This document shows, in pieces, positions 44,661-54,435 of a stretch of 64,000 nucleotides of DNA (position 1 is the first letter of the stretch; each line of letters begins with the position of its first letter). Source of the stretch: Pycnopodia helianthoides. Taxonomy: Eukaryota; Echinodermata; Asteroidea; Forcipulatida; Asteriidae. The DNA lies in the NCBI GenBank assembly GCA_032158295.1, contig CM063247.1:11886399-11950398 (forward strand), read 5' to 3'. Below the pieces are notes generated by a model. That model worked only from the letters and a program-made list of their open reading frames with translations. It was not told the DNA's origin and did not search any database. A program made the position numbers and the translations under genes.

Positions 44661-45877
44661 TTTCAGGGAATCCAAGATGGCCGCTGGATGTGGCGGCCAT
44701 TTTGAATTCCCACAAAGCGTTTAACACTAGCGCGTGACACATCACTACCACTTTCTTGGGAAAAATATTTTTAAAATCAAGAGGAAATTTTGTTGAAAAA
44801 TAATTTTAAAATCACTATAAAAAGTCAAACAAATGGTTGCCATGACAATTTGGTATTTCCAATATGAACCTGGATAATTATTGGAAAATTCAGGAAATTT
44901 GTCCTAATGGGTGCAGTGTTAAAAAGTTACGGGCAAAAATTGTGTTGGGGGCACATTGTGTCCTGATAGGGTTAAACACTGATACTTTTGTTATTAATTG
45001 TACAGGTTTAGGCCTAAAGGTTTTAAAATTTTGTATAGTTGTGTCCTCTGGTTTGTGTTTTGAAACGACCCGTTGAAAAGCTCGATGTTTGGAAGTGCTT
45101 ATGATCAGCATAAGTAAATTGTTTATTATTTGATCTTAAGAGGTCTCACTTCTTCAATGATGGAATCACTTTAAACAGAAATACACCTCAGGGTGATTGA
45201 AACATTAAGCAATTTAAAATGTTTTCTTTGATCAACCCAAAATTATTTTTAACAAACATGGTAAAATGATGGAATGGTAATTATGAAAGGTAGTTATTGG
45301 TTTCAATCTAGAGGCTCTTGGCTTATGAAGTTTATGGCAATCCCTCTGTGTGAAATAATGTCCAAGCCAAGAAGTAGCATTCGGAGATCCTCAAAATCAC
45401 TGTTGCTTATTTCAATAGCAGCAATCGAAATAAACACATATATGAACAAGAAAATATGTTCAAAACCAAACAAACAAACAGATAAACTGGCAAAAACAGA
45501 AACCGTATAGCTATGATCGTTTTCACAATAACGTGGACACTCAAGTTGATTTAATCTCCACAGACTTGTGGTGTGTTTATTGAAAACTAGAAGGTTGGAA
45601 GAAATTTTCTCTTCCGAAACCCACTGATTTATTATCACTTCAATGACCACTGGAGCTCATAATATGGTCCTGTACTGTTACTAGTGCTATACTCTCCCTT
45701 TAACTTGCTGTGCAAACAAAAATCCGAATGTGTTTATTTTGCCCTCTCAGTTAATGTTAAATTGTTATGCAAGAAAGCACTTTATTGTACCGAAACTGTT
45801 CAAAATTGATTTAACTTTAATTGATTTGATAATTATTGTACAGAGAAGACTCTTATCGTTTTTGAATGATTTGTGTA

Positions 45878-46034
45878 AAGCCCGGTTCATACTTCCTGCG
45901 AGTGCAAATGCGAAGCAAATTTGGCGTCAAAGTCTATTTTCGAATGTTTCAATTGCTCAACGCTTGCGATTTGTTCATTGTGAAATTGTGACGTCAAATT
46001 TGCTTCGCATTCGCAGAAAGTGTGAACCGGAATT
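45878..46034. mobile_element. MITE, second copy of the 19193 family
   Basis: Left AAGCCCGGTTCATACTTCCT, right end (reverse complement) TTCCGGTTCACACTTTCTGC, interior GTGACGTCAAATTTGCTTCG. It matches 19193-19364 in order, with a diverged right end. Confidence 0.7.
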
Positions 46035-46035
46035 A

Positions 46036-47598
46036 CCACAAAAAACATATCACGATTTCAAGATGGTCAAACAACTTTCATTCCAGCCTCGGTTTGGATT
46101 TCATTGATATGTATGTGAAGTTAAAACAGAAAGGCTGCATCCCATAAAGGTCTTAAATCCTATACTTTTTGCTACATTTTTGACAGAACTGTTTTGTATC
46201 TTTCCTTTTGAATAACAGCCTTCCGGAAGAGTTGCGGCTTTTACTTTGAGTAATAAATATGCAAATGTTTTGTTTACCTTGTTAGGTTTTTTTAAATTTT
46301 AAGTTGGAGTAATATTTGGTAAGGACACGCAGTGCATTCAATTGGTTCAAGTACTTTGTAAATATATAAAGTATATATAAATAATATAATAATCTTGTGG
46401 GGGTTGTGGAGAAATAATGAAACCAATAAATGAACGCTTCATTGTCCTGTAGTAATTGACTGGATTGTTGAGTGGTTGCTGTGATTGTTTTATTCTCCTC
46501 CTGAAGACTAGCTGAGTAAACTGTTTGAAATGTCAAGACCACACCAACGGCTCTTGTTCAGAGCCAACACTCCTCCCTAAAGGGATTTAGACATGAAAGG
46601 GTATCTTGAACTCCTCATGGCAGGAGATCCTGTCCCCTGGAGATTATGTCCATCATTGGGGGGGGGGGAATTGTTTAGAAATGTTGTCTGATAGCGCCCT
46701 CCTTTGAATCGAATTACTTCAGCCAAAGTTATTCTTCTCCTTAGATGACTAGCAGAGCTTTTTTTGTATAGGGGTCCAAATGTTAACGTGAAAAGTCAAA
46801 ATCACTTCAAGAACCAACTGCAAACATCACTTTATTTTAGCTCTATCGTGTACATTCCCTTCCTAAAGAAAAAGTTACAACTATTTGGTTTGCAGTAGCC
46901 TATTGGGATCAGGATACTGGGCTAGTTCAGTTAATAAGAACTTGTCCTGCACTGAGGTCATCACTTAATGGCTCGTGATGCCTTCCAAACCATCACACAA
47001 CTACCACAGATCATTATTGACTGATGTACCTCTTTTTGTTGTTAATTGTTTTACTTAGTGTCTTCTTTTCAATGGACATTTTTTTATGGTCTTCAGCATT
47101 TAAACACAACATATGGGTCGTGGAAATTGGGTTCAAATGCTTTGAAATTTCCCACAGAAAATGCCATTTTAAAGGCAACATTAATATTAGAGCAAATCAA
47201 GTGTCTTGACTTCAGTGAAAGTATTGTACTATATTGGCCTAGAGAGGGCGCTATATGAAGACACACTAAAAGTTCTAAATCTGTTGACACAGGTAGTCAA
47301 GTTGCCAAAACTGCTGTACCGACTGTACCTCCAAATCCCAGGCAGTGCATGCTTTACTCTGTTTAGTGATATACCCATCAGACTGGGATACCGTCAGACG
47401 GTGTATTCTGTAAGTGTTCAAGTTCTATAACTTATCAATCATCTTTGAAAAAAACTTCTCCATGCTCCATGTTCCATGTTCGTACCGTACCAATGTTGTT
47501 CTACCGTACGATCACGAGTGTTTACCATAAAATATGCCAGTGCTTTGAGTTTGACAGTTATTTAGAAACAAATACTGAACAACTGTGCAACTGATTTG
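46036..47598. other. No gene recognised; one histone-type hairpin
   Basis: AT-rich. A hairpin GGCTCTTGTTCAGAGCC lies at 46549-46565. GATAGCGCCCTCC at 46689 and GAGAGGGCGCTATAT at 47240 are related words. The overlapping open frames at 47024-47430 on both strands lack domain resemblance. Confidence 0.4.
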
Positions 47599-47827
47599 AA
47601 GGCAAAGCATACCTTTAGTTTATTTAACTGTTCGATTGTTTTAATCCTTATAAATCATGTAGATATATATACACTAGACTACCTCTAGAAACTAGAGCTT
47701 TATATAGTTGCTAGATTAGAAGTACAATAAGACCATGGAGGAAGGTTCCTTCCTACATAATAAGACTAACCTGTGAAAATGTCATGAATTTCATTTTTAA
47801 AAGGTGGTAGCATTTTCCTCCCTTAGT

Positions 47828-48187
47828 TTAAAGGGAAGGTATACGTTTGATAATCACTCTTAAAATTAATGGCAATAAAAAATAACTTGGTCAGAAGTAC
47901 AGCAGCTTTAAAAAGCTTTATATTACTTCGGAGTAATGTGGTCATGGAAAAATATGTCAGTTTTTATCAGAAAAAAATTGAATCTGACAGACTCTGTATT
48001 CGAATTGTGGATTATTCTTCCTGCGTGGACATAACCGCTCTGGATTTTCGGCAATATCTAAAAAATGCTACCAATAGTTTTGAAATGATATTTTCACAGG
48101 TTAGTTTTATTGTATATATATCTACATTTTTATGGGATTAAAACAATCGAACAGTTCAAAATACCAAAAGTATACTTTGCCTTTAAA
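47828..48187. mobile_element. TTAA-flanked MITE, inverted copy of the 59826 family
   Basis: Left TTTAAAGGGAAGGTATACGT and right (reverse complement) TTTAAAGGCAAAGTATACTT are inverted ends 360 bp apart. The interior in reverse contains ATTTTCAAAACTATTGGTAG-like and TTTCCATGACCAC blocks matching 59826-60191. A partial relative lies directly upstream (47599-47827). The plus-strand open frame 47869-48141 is inside the element. Confidence 0.7.
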
Positions 48188-48225
48188 TTACTTTTTAGGA
48201 TTATCCATAATATAGTTACTGCTTA

Positions 48226-48480
48226 GTTTAAAGGCCCTGTACACTATTGGTAAGATCGGAAAACACAGTTTTCACAGATTCACACATAACTTACACGACT
48301 TAAAGTAAGTAATGGTAAAAAGGGTTCCTTAAAATAATTCTGCCTAAAATGCTATCGTTTCTGAGAAACTAGTAAAACAATAGTAATTAATTTGAAAAAA
48401 CAGAAAACACATAAGAAAACACATATTTTCTCGTGACCTCGATGACCAATTGAGCTCAAACTTTCACAGGTTTGTTTGTT
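48226..48480. repeat. Dispersed repeat, copy 2 of the 39606 family
   Basis: Begins TTTAAAGGCCCTGTACACTA then TTGGTAAG, and contains TTCTCGTGACCTCGATGACC and AATTGAGCTCAAACTTTCAC, in the same order as 39606-39895 and 54137-54435. Confidence 0.6.
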
Positions 48481-48494
48481 CATGCATATGTTTA

Positions 48495-48703
48495 ATCATG
48501 AAGGGGTTCGTCCCGGTGTTCCTGGTTTGATTGGCAGCATATTGCGCCACAGCACCTTGTAAACCATTACTTGGTGCTATGTAAAGGAACAGGTCTCAAA
48601 CTTCAAAACGTAGCTCCACATTATACCTTGCAGGAAAAAATACTGAGTTTTTTGAGACGCCCATCGGACGTGATAAAGCGCTATATAAGAACTGTGTATT
48701 ATT
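48495..48703 (-). repeat. Dispersed (TAA)n-TAGCGCT repeat at the LINE 3' border
   Basis: On the minus strand: AATAATACACAGTTCTTATA, then TAGCGCTTTATCAC, CTGCAAGGTATAATGTGG, GGTTTACAAGGTGCTGTGG and CACCGGGACGAACCCCTTC, matching 32424-32800. It abuts the 3' end of the retrotransposon at 48704, at the TAATA stretch that starts this repeat family. Confidence 0.7.
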
Positions 48704-51700
48704 CCATCTTATCACAGCATGCAAAAGAAAGATTCCATTTTCATTTGTGCCGGTTACTCCTCGAGTCAGGCTACGTCCCGTAGCCTTAGATCTCAAGGGT
48801 CTTTCTCAGGATCCTCGCTGTTCCCAAAAGCGCCGCCTTCTGTAACAGATCTATCCTCACATTTGTCCCTATTTCATCTAGATGTTTCCCCAGTGCTTTG
48901 GGAATGGTGCCAAGTGCTCCAACAACCACAGGGACTACTTTCACTTTCACCTGCCAAATCTTACGGAGTTCCCTGGCCAGGTCTTGGTACTTGTGGATCT
49001 TTTCCGTCTCCTTCGAAGCTACCCTGATATCACCCGGCACAGCTATGTCAATGAGATGACACATCTTCGTCGTCTTATCTAAGACTACAACATCCGGACG
49101 CCTATGTTCTATAACATGATCAGTCTGAATGTTAAAATCCCAGAGAATCTTGACCTGGTCGGTCTCTACAACTTTCTCCGGAACGTGGTCGTACCATTTC
49201 GCATGCACTTGGACACCATACTTCTTACACAGATCCCAGTGAATCACCTTGGCCAACTTGTCATGTCTTCCTTTGTACTCCGTCTGGGCCATCATACTAC
49301 ATTCGCTGACAATATGAAATACAGTCTCTTCTGCCTTGTAACACATTCTGCACATAGGGGAGACGTTTGCTTTCTCGATCCTTGCCTTCATAACATTTGT
49401 CCTTAGTGACTGGTCTTGCGCCGCAGTAATCAAACCCTCGGTTTCCTTCTTTAGTTCTCCGCTCTTTAACCAATTCCATGACTTAGGGCTCGCTACCTCT
49501 TCAGTACATCTCAAGAACCGGCCATGAAGTGGCTTGTTCCTCCAATCTTGATGTCTTTCCTCTTTCTTTCCCCTCTTGTACTCCTTCGGCCCAACTTCGT
49601 CTTCCCTCGTGTACTTTTGGGCAACCATCAACAAGTTCTCCTCGGTCCTCCTAATATGACAATGCAAGCTCCTGCGCTCGATGTTAACACTGTCTGCCAC
49701 GCTCAGTAACCCCCTTCCGCCCTCTGACCTCGGAAGATAGAGTCTGCTGACATTTGACCGCGGATGTAGCATGCCATGCATGGTCATCAGTTTCCTTGTT
49801 CTCCTGTCCGTGACATCTAGATCTTCCTTGGTCCACCCCACAATACCCCCACTGTACCTCATCAAAGACACGGCCCACGTGTTAATCGCCTTAATCATGT
49901 TCCCCCCGTTCAGTTTGGACTTTAAACATTTCTTCACCCGCCTGATGTATTCTGCCCTCAGCCTTACCTTTGATTCCTCGTGAAGCACATGGTCCGATTC
50001 AAGAACACCAAGATACCGATAACTCTCCTCCTCGCCTAGAGCCCTCATCTGTGCACCATCTGGCAGAGCGATGCCATCGGAGTGTACCCTCTTTCCCCTC
50101 TTCATGGCCATTGAAGCACATTTCTCCAGACCGAACTTCATCCCGATGTCATCACTGAAAATCCTGACGGTCTGCACCAGAGAATCGATCTCCGCCTCAT
50201 TCTTTGCAAACAACTTTAAATCGTCCATAAAAAGCAGATGGTTGATCTTACATCCGTCCTTCTTCATTACATAACCTGCGCTCACCTTCCTCAGAATCAT
50301 CGACAAGGGCATCAGTGCCAGAACAAACAGCAGTGGAGACAGAGAGTCACCTTGGAAAATACCTCTTCTTATGCATACCTTGCCCAGACTATCGTCATTG
50401 GCTGTCAGATTTGTTCGCCACGTCTTCATGCTCTCACCTAAAAGACGTTTTACTGCATCAGCCACTCCAACCATATCCAGACATTCCATTATCCATGTGT
50501 GCGATACCATGTCATACGCCTTCTTGTAGTCGATCCACGCCATTGCCAAATTAGTCTTTCTGCTCCTGCAATCCTTCAGTACAGCCTTGTCAATGATAAG
50601 TTGATCTTTCGTACCTCTGGACCGCTTCTTACAGCCTTTCTGCTCCTCTGGAAACAACTTCTGGTCATCCATATGGCGATAGAGGTCTTCTGCAATCATA
50701 CTGGTCAAAAGTTTATACATCACAGGTAAGCACGTGATTGGTCTATAATTACTCGCAATGTTACCTTTCTTGACATCCTTTATGATCAGAACCGTTCTTG
50801 CCTCAGTCATCCAAGATGGGACCTTACCCTGTACTAAACAGTCTTGCAGTTGTAGGGCCATTCGCTCATGCAAACTACGGAAGTTCTTCAACCAGTACCC
50901 ATGCACTTGGTCCGGACCCGGGGCTTTCCAATTTGGCACTTTCTTTACCTGTCTCTTTACCTTGTCCACGTCAATCTGGAACCCTTCTTGCTGCTGTACC
51001 CCTCTCAATTCATCTTTCACATTCGTTAGCCATTCCGCTTGTCGGTTGTGCTGTATTGGTTGGTCCCAAATACTACCCCAGAAAGTTTTTGCCTCTGCTG
51101 GCCTCGGGCCCACTTGCGTGCTGTCATTCTTTCCGTCTAATTCCTTGAACAACCGACGCTGATTGGTGTTAAATAGCCTATTTTGGTGGAACTGCTTGAC
51201 CCTATCAACATACCTCTTCACCTTTGCAGCCTTAGCCTTTACCCTTTGCTTAATCTCCTCTATGACAACATTCACCCCCTTACCTTTGACATTATACTTT
51301 GTCATGATTGTATTCCTCAAGTCTGGACCTTTTATTAAACCCTTTTCCATTTGTTCTATTCTACTGAGGTCTTTCCGTAATTCTTTAATTTGACCCTCCA
51401 GACGACGTTTCCACCATGGTGTACTGTTTTCCTGTTTTGATTGTGAAGCCTTCACACCTAACTTTTCCCCTACTACAACTGCCCCAGCAAAAATAAGACG
51501 GTTAGTTTCCGACAGATTATTTGTACTTACTGACCCAAGGACTTTACTTACCACGGCTGACATTTCTGTCAGCCTTTTCCTTGGGACCCGGCGCAAAGAT
51601 GGGATACTCCACCCGCTTGACCCCTTAGCCGCTTCCATCACCTCTTGAATCCTGGTTTTAATTTGCACCTCCTCCTCCGTACACTCTACACCTCCCTCTT

Positions 51701-52581
51701 CGTCTATGCCATCGTCACCCTGACTGTCTAGTAACCCTGGCTGCTCAACCACATCTTCGCTATTAGCAGCAGCCACCTCCTCCGGTACTTGGTGGTTAAC
51801 AACCTCCGTTCTATCTCTTTCAGCTTGTACTATCCTCCTCATCTCCTCAATTTCCACGTTTGTTAACCACTGGTTCCGTTTGATAGTACTTATCTGGTCT
51901 GCAAGACGCTGCTCACTGATCTCAAACATTTCTTTATCCTGCCATAGGCTAAACATTCTCTTTCTGTATCCTCTCTTGTCCGGCTCACTTTTAATATAAC
52001 ATTCCATCGCCATTTTGTTATCAGCCTTACTCCATTTTCTCCTGGTTGCAACACGAATCCTGTTGTGAGCAGTTTGGATACGATCTGGTAGTACCTGCTC
52101 AGGCATACCAACCAGATCGGGTGAAGGACTTCCTCTCTGGGAGTTTGTCACTCTTTCACCGTTGACTTGATGCTCCATAGCACTCATTATAAACATCACA
52201 CAATTGTGAGGAGGTTTGTAGTTTTAGGGAGAACTACATACAGCAACGCTGTAGAATATCCAACCCTACGGAGACCACTAAACACTGGTTGTAATCAAGA
52301 TGTTCTAAAGGACGCAGTTGATACGCGCGTCCGTTCACTGACTCAATGTACACTGTGCGGTCTACGTTGAAGAAAGTTTTCTGAATACAGAAAAATCCAA
52401 CACTTTTCCACCAAAATTAGCAACAAGATGGTAACTAGTTGTCGTCAAACTTGCCCTGCGGTGTCTACCAAGTAGTACCAACAAGGAGTTAACTTTTGAT
52501 GTATAACAAACAGCAGGAAACAATATTTATCTTCTATAGAATCGAGAGCCGATCTGAAGCAGTGTTCCTTGTCTCGCCGCC
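48704..52581 (-). mobile_element. Non-LTR retrotransposon of the restriction-like-endonuclease group, near complete
   Basis: About 3.9 kb with one intact ORF (48786-52199), a 5' leader of about 380 nt and a short 3' UTR of about 80 nt. On the plus strand the left border is TATTATT (48697-48703) and the right border is a ~59-bp (ATT)n run (52582-52640). The insertion therefore sits in or next to a TAA/ATT repeat. There are no LTRs. RLE-type elements such as R2, R4, Dong, NeSL and CRE are often site-specific, and Dong is known for TAA-repeat targets; the fit here is suggestive. The uninterrupted ORF suggests recent activity. Confidence 0.88.
48786..52199 (-). CDS. Retrotransposon polyprotein: Myb-like, reverse transcriptase, CCHC, RLE endonuclease
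   Basis: The ORF encodes 1137 residues and has no internal stop. The N-terminus has a Myb/SANT-like helical segment (about 50-130, RRKWSKADNKMAMECY). A long basic linker follows. The reverse transcriptase spans about 430-730, with NYRPITCLPVMYKLL, AWIDYKKAYD (D557), GDSLSPLLF and FMDDLKLF (D659, D660); the usual YxDD is FMDD here. A C950-x2-C953-x8-H962-x4-C967 knuckle precedes the restriction-like endonuclease: P1035-D1036, fourteen residues, D1051, then KETEKIHKY and VPVVVGALG. This order is that of R2/R4-type non-LTR elements, which nick DNA and prime reverse transcription on the target. Other ATGs near the start leave the exact start open. It is a transposon gene, not a host gene. Confidence 0.9.
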   Translation of the reverse strand: MMFIMSAMEHQVNGERVTNSQRGSPSPDLVGMPEQVLPDRIQTAHNRIRVATRRKWSKADNKMAMECYIKSEPDKRGYRKRMFSLWQDKEMFEISEQRLADQISTIKRNQWLTNVEIEEMRRIVQAERDRTEVVNHQVPEEVAAANSEDVVEQPGLLDSQGDDGIDEEGGVECTEEEVQIKTRIQEVMEAAKGSSGWSIPSLRRVPRKRLTEMSAVVSKVLGSVSTNNLSETNRLIFAGAVVVGEKLGVKASQSKQENSTPWWKRRLEGQIKELRKDLSRIEQMEKGLIKGPDLRNTIMTKYNVKGKGVNVVIEEIKQRVKAKAAKVKRYVDRVKQFHQNRLFNTNQRRLFKELDGKNDSTQVGPRPAEAKTFWGSIWDQPIQHNRQAEWLTNVKDELRGVQQQEGFQIDVDKVKRQVKKVPNWKAPGPDQVHGYWLKNFRSLHERMALQLQDCLVQGKVPSWMTEARTVLIIKDVKKGNIASNYRPITCLPVMYKLLTSMIAEDLYRHMDDQKLFPEEQKGCKKRSRGTKDQLIIDKAVLKDCRSRKTNLAMAWIDYKKAYDMVSHTWIMECLDMVGVADAVKRLLGESMKTWRTNLTANDDSLGKVCIRRGIFQGDSLSPLLFVLALMPLSMILRKVSAGYVMKKDGCKINHLLFMDDLKLFAKNEAEIDSLVQTVRIFSDDIGMKFGLEKCASMAMKRGKRVHSDGIALPDGAQMRALGEEESYRYLGVLESDHVLHEESKVRLRAEYIRRVKKCLKSKLNGGNMIKAINTWAVSLMRYSGGIVGWTKEDLDVTDRRTRKLMTMHGMLHPRSNVSRLYLPRSEGGRGLLSVADSVNIERRSLHCHIRRTEENLLMVAQKYTREDEVGPKEYKRGKKEERHQDWRNKPLHGRFLRCTEEVASPKSWNWLKSGELKKETEGLITAAQDQSLRTNVMKARIEKANVSPMCRMCYKAEETVFHIVSECSMMAQTEYKGRHDKLAKVIHWDLCKKYGVQVHAKWYDHVPEKVVETDQVKILWDFNIQTDHVIEHRRPDVVVLDKTTKMCHLIDIAVPGDIRVASKETEKIHKYQDLARELRKIWQVKVKVVPVVVGALGTIPKALGKHLDEIGTNVRIDLLQKAALLGTARILRKTLEI

Positions 52582-52603
52582 ATTATTATTATTATTATTA
52601 TTA

Positions 52604-52640
<37 letters not shown>
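52582..52640. repeat. (ATT)n microsatellite at the LINE 5' border
   Basis: About 59 bp of ATT units with one interruption (GTT). It directly abuts the 5' end of the minus-strand retrotransposon. A shorter TATTATT lies at the other border. Confidence 0.95.
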
Positions 52641-52641
<1 letters not shown>

Positions 52642-52857
52642 CACACAAAATGTGGCCACGGATTTTGAGCTGTTACCAAAAGTGTACAATACCTTTAAGC
52701 AAAATCCACCCACACTTTCTCAGGTTTTTGTTTTGTTTTATTACAACACTCTTGTCAAATAATACAGAAAGATTAACAGGCAATGACAATTAGTATGCTG
52801 TTTGACAGTTTTATATTACATAAGAAACAAATACTGAACAACTGTGCAACTGATGAA

Positions 52858-53000
52858 AAGGCAAAGCATACCTTTGATATGTTTTTGAACCATTCGATTG
52901 TTTTAATCCTTAATAAATCATGTACATATAATTACAATAAGACTAACCTTTGAAAATTTCATTTCAAAAGGTGGTAGCGTTTTCCTACCTTTGTTTAAGT
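52858..53000. repeat. Partial copy of the TTAA-flanked AGGCAAAG family
   Basis: AAAGGCAAAGCATACCTTTG, GTTTTAATCCTTAATAAATC and ATTTCATTTCAAAAGGTGG match the left part of 47599-47827 and 59826-59935. The following 53000-53110 repeats part of 52680-52770 (CAAAATCCA.CCCACACTTT, GTTTTGTTTTATTACAACAC), a short local duplication. Confidence 0.6.
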
Positions 53001-53488
53001 GCACTTTTTAGTTTAATCCATAATATAGGCCTAGTAACTACTTATAGTTTAGGCAAAATCCAACCCACACTTTTTAAGGTTTTTGTTTTGTTTTATTACA
53101 ACACTCTTATCTGTCAAATAATACAGAAAGATTAACAGGCACTGACAAAATGTGCTGTTTCTGGGTCAGCAGTGGAACTGACAGTGCTACACATGCATTT
53201 GCTGTCAAAGTCAACTGGTTGAAATCGGTTTTGCTTGAAAATTTCACAAAATAACCTTGCTCCGCAAAAGAAAAAGAAAACGTTATTTTGATATGAAGAG
53301 TTTAATAATAAATTGTCATTATTTAACAGTAGGCCTAAACCTATTTAACAATAAACTCTTCTTTTCAAAATAATTTGTTTATTATTGAACAAGTACCAGA
53401 CAAAACAAAAATCTGGATCAGGAGTATGGGCTTCAGTAACTATTTGCTCATTATTTTAGGATTATCCATGATATAGTTACTGCTTAGC

Positions 53489-54140
53489 TGTGATGACACA
53501 CAGCTTTGTGTATCATTCAGACCTGATGAACATGCTCAAGAGCGATGTGTCTCACTCCTAAAAACATGTGCCGACTATGTACATGGATGGATGTTGCAAA
53601 ATAGGCTCATGCTAAATGATAGTAAAACTGAATTAATGATCATTGGCACACCTAAACAGACATCCAAATCAACTTTTAAAAACAGTGTATCAATCGGAGA
53701 TTCTGTAATAGAACCATCTGTTAATGCAAGAAATCTCGGAGTACAGTTCGATGCGCATTTGAATATGGGAGAACACATCACAAATGTTTGTAAATCAGCA
53801 TACTACATGATCTATAAATCTCAGACGTATTCGGAAATATTTAGATAAGGACATTACGAAAGACGTTGTTCATGCATGTATCACCAATAAGTTGGACTAT
53901 TGTAAAGGTCTACTGTATGGGATCCCTGACTCTTAAATAGTGAGATTGCAACGGGTTCAAAACACCTGTGCAAGGCTGATTTGTGGTTGTTCAAAATTCA
54001 CACAGATCACCCCAATTTTAAGAAATCTACATTGGTTACCAGTACACCAGAGAATAACATTCAAAATATTGCTGATTGTATATAAAGCACTTCTTGTCCA
54101 AGCTCCCACTTATATCAAAGAACTGTTAAATTTCAAACTT
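53489..54140 (+). pseudogene. Degenerate CR1/L2-like reverse-transcriptase fragment
   Basis: The reading starts CDDTQLCVSFRPDE (a decayed form of the ADDTQLY catalytic block). It continues with LMLNDSKTELMIIG, RNLGVQFDAHLNMGEHI and then, after a one-base frame change near 53820, LRRIRKYLDKDITKDVVHAC and LDYCKGLLYGIPDS. A stop follows at about 53935, then LQRVQNTCARLICG and LRNLHWLPVHQRITFKILL. These are the C-terminal RT and thumb blocks of CR1/L2/Rex1-type LINEs. It lacks the endonuclease and most of the RT, so it is dead. It is bounded on both sides by TTAA-type repeats. Confidence 0.85.
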
Positions 54141-54435
54141 AAAGGAACATTACAGAATTGGTAAGAAAAAAACTTGTAAAATATAGTTTTTGATCACGGA
54201 TTTACACAAAACTTACACGGTCTAATGATGATGATAGTAGAAAACATCCCTTGAAATATTTCTGTCTGAAATGCCATATTTGATGAGAAATGAATAAACT
54301 AATTTTCCAATTGGAGTTTATCGCTCAGTGAGCGTTTTATTCATTTGTTGAATCTATATGATTTCATGCAAATGTGTAACCGGGTTTTCACTATTTTCTC
54401 GTGACCCAGATGGCCGATCGAATTCAATTGGAACT
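54137..54435. repeat. Dispersed repeat, copy 3 of the 39606 family
   Basis: Starts TTAAAGGAACATTACAGAAT then TGGTAAG, contains GTAGAAAACATCCCTTGAAA, and ends near TTTTCTCGTGACCCAGATGG. It follows the RT fragment without a gap, suggesting that the element inserted into or next to the old LINE. Confidence 0.6.

Noticed and set aside
48719..52111. Many plus-strand and alternate-frame open frames over the retrotransposon
   Set aside because: Shadow frames of the 1137-codon minus-strand ORF.
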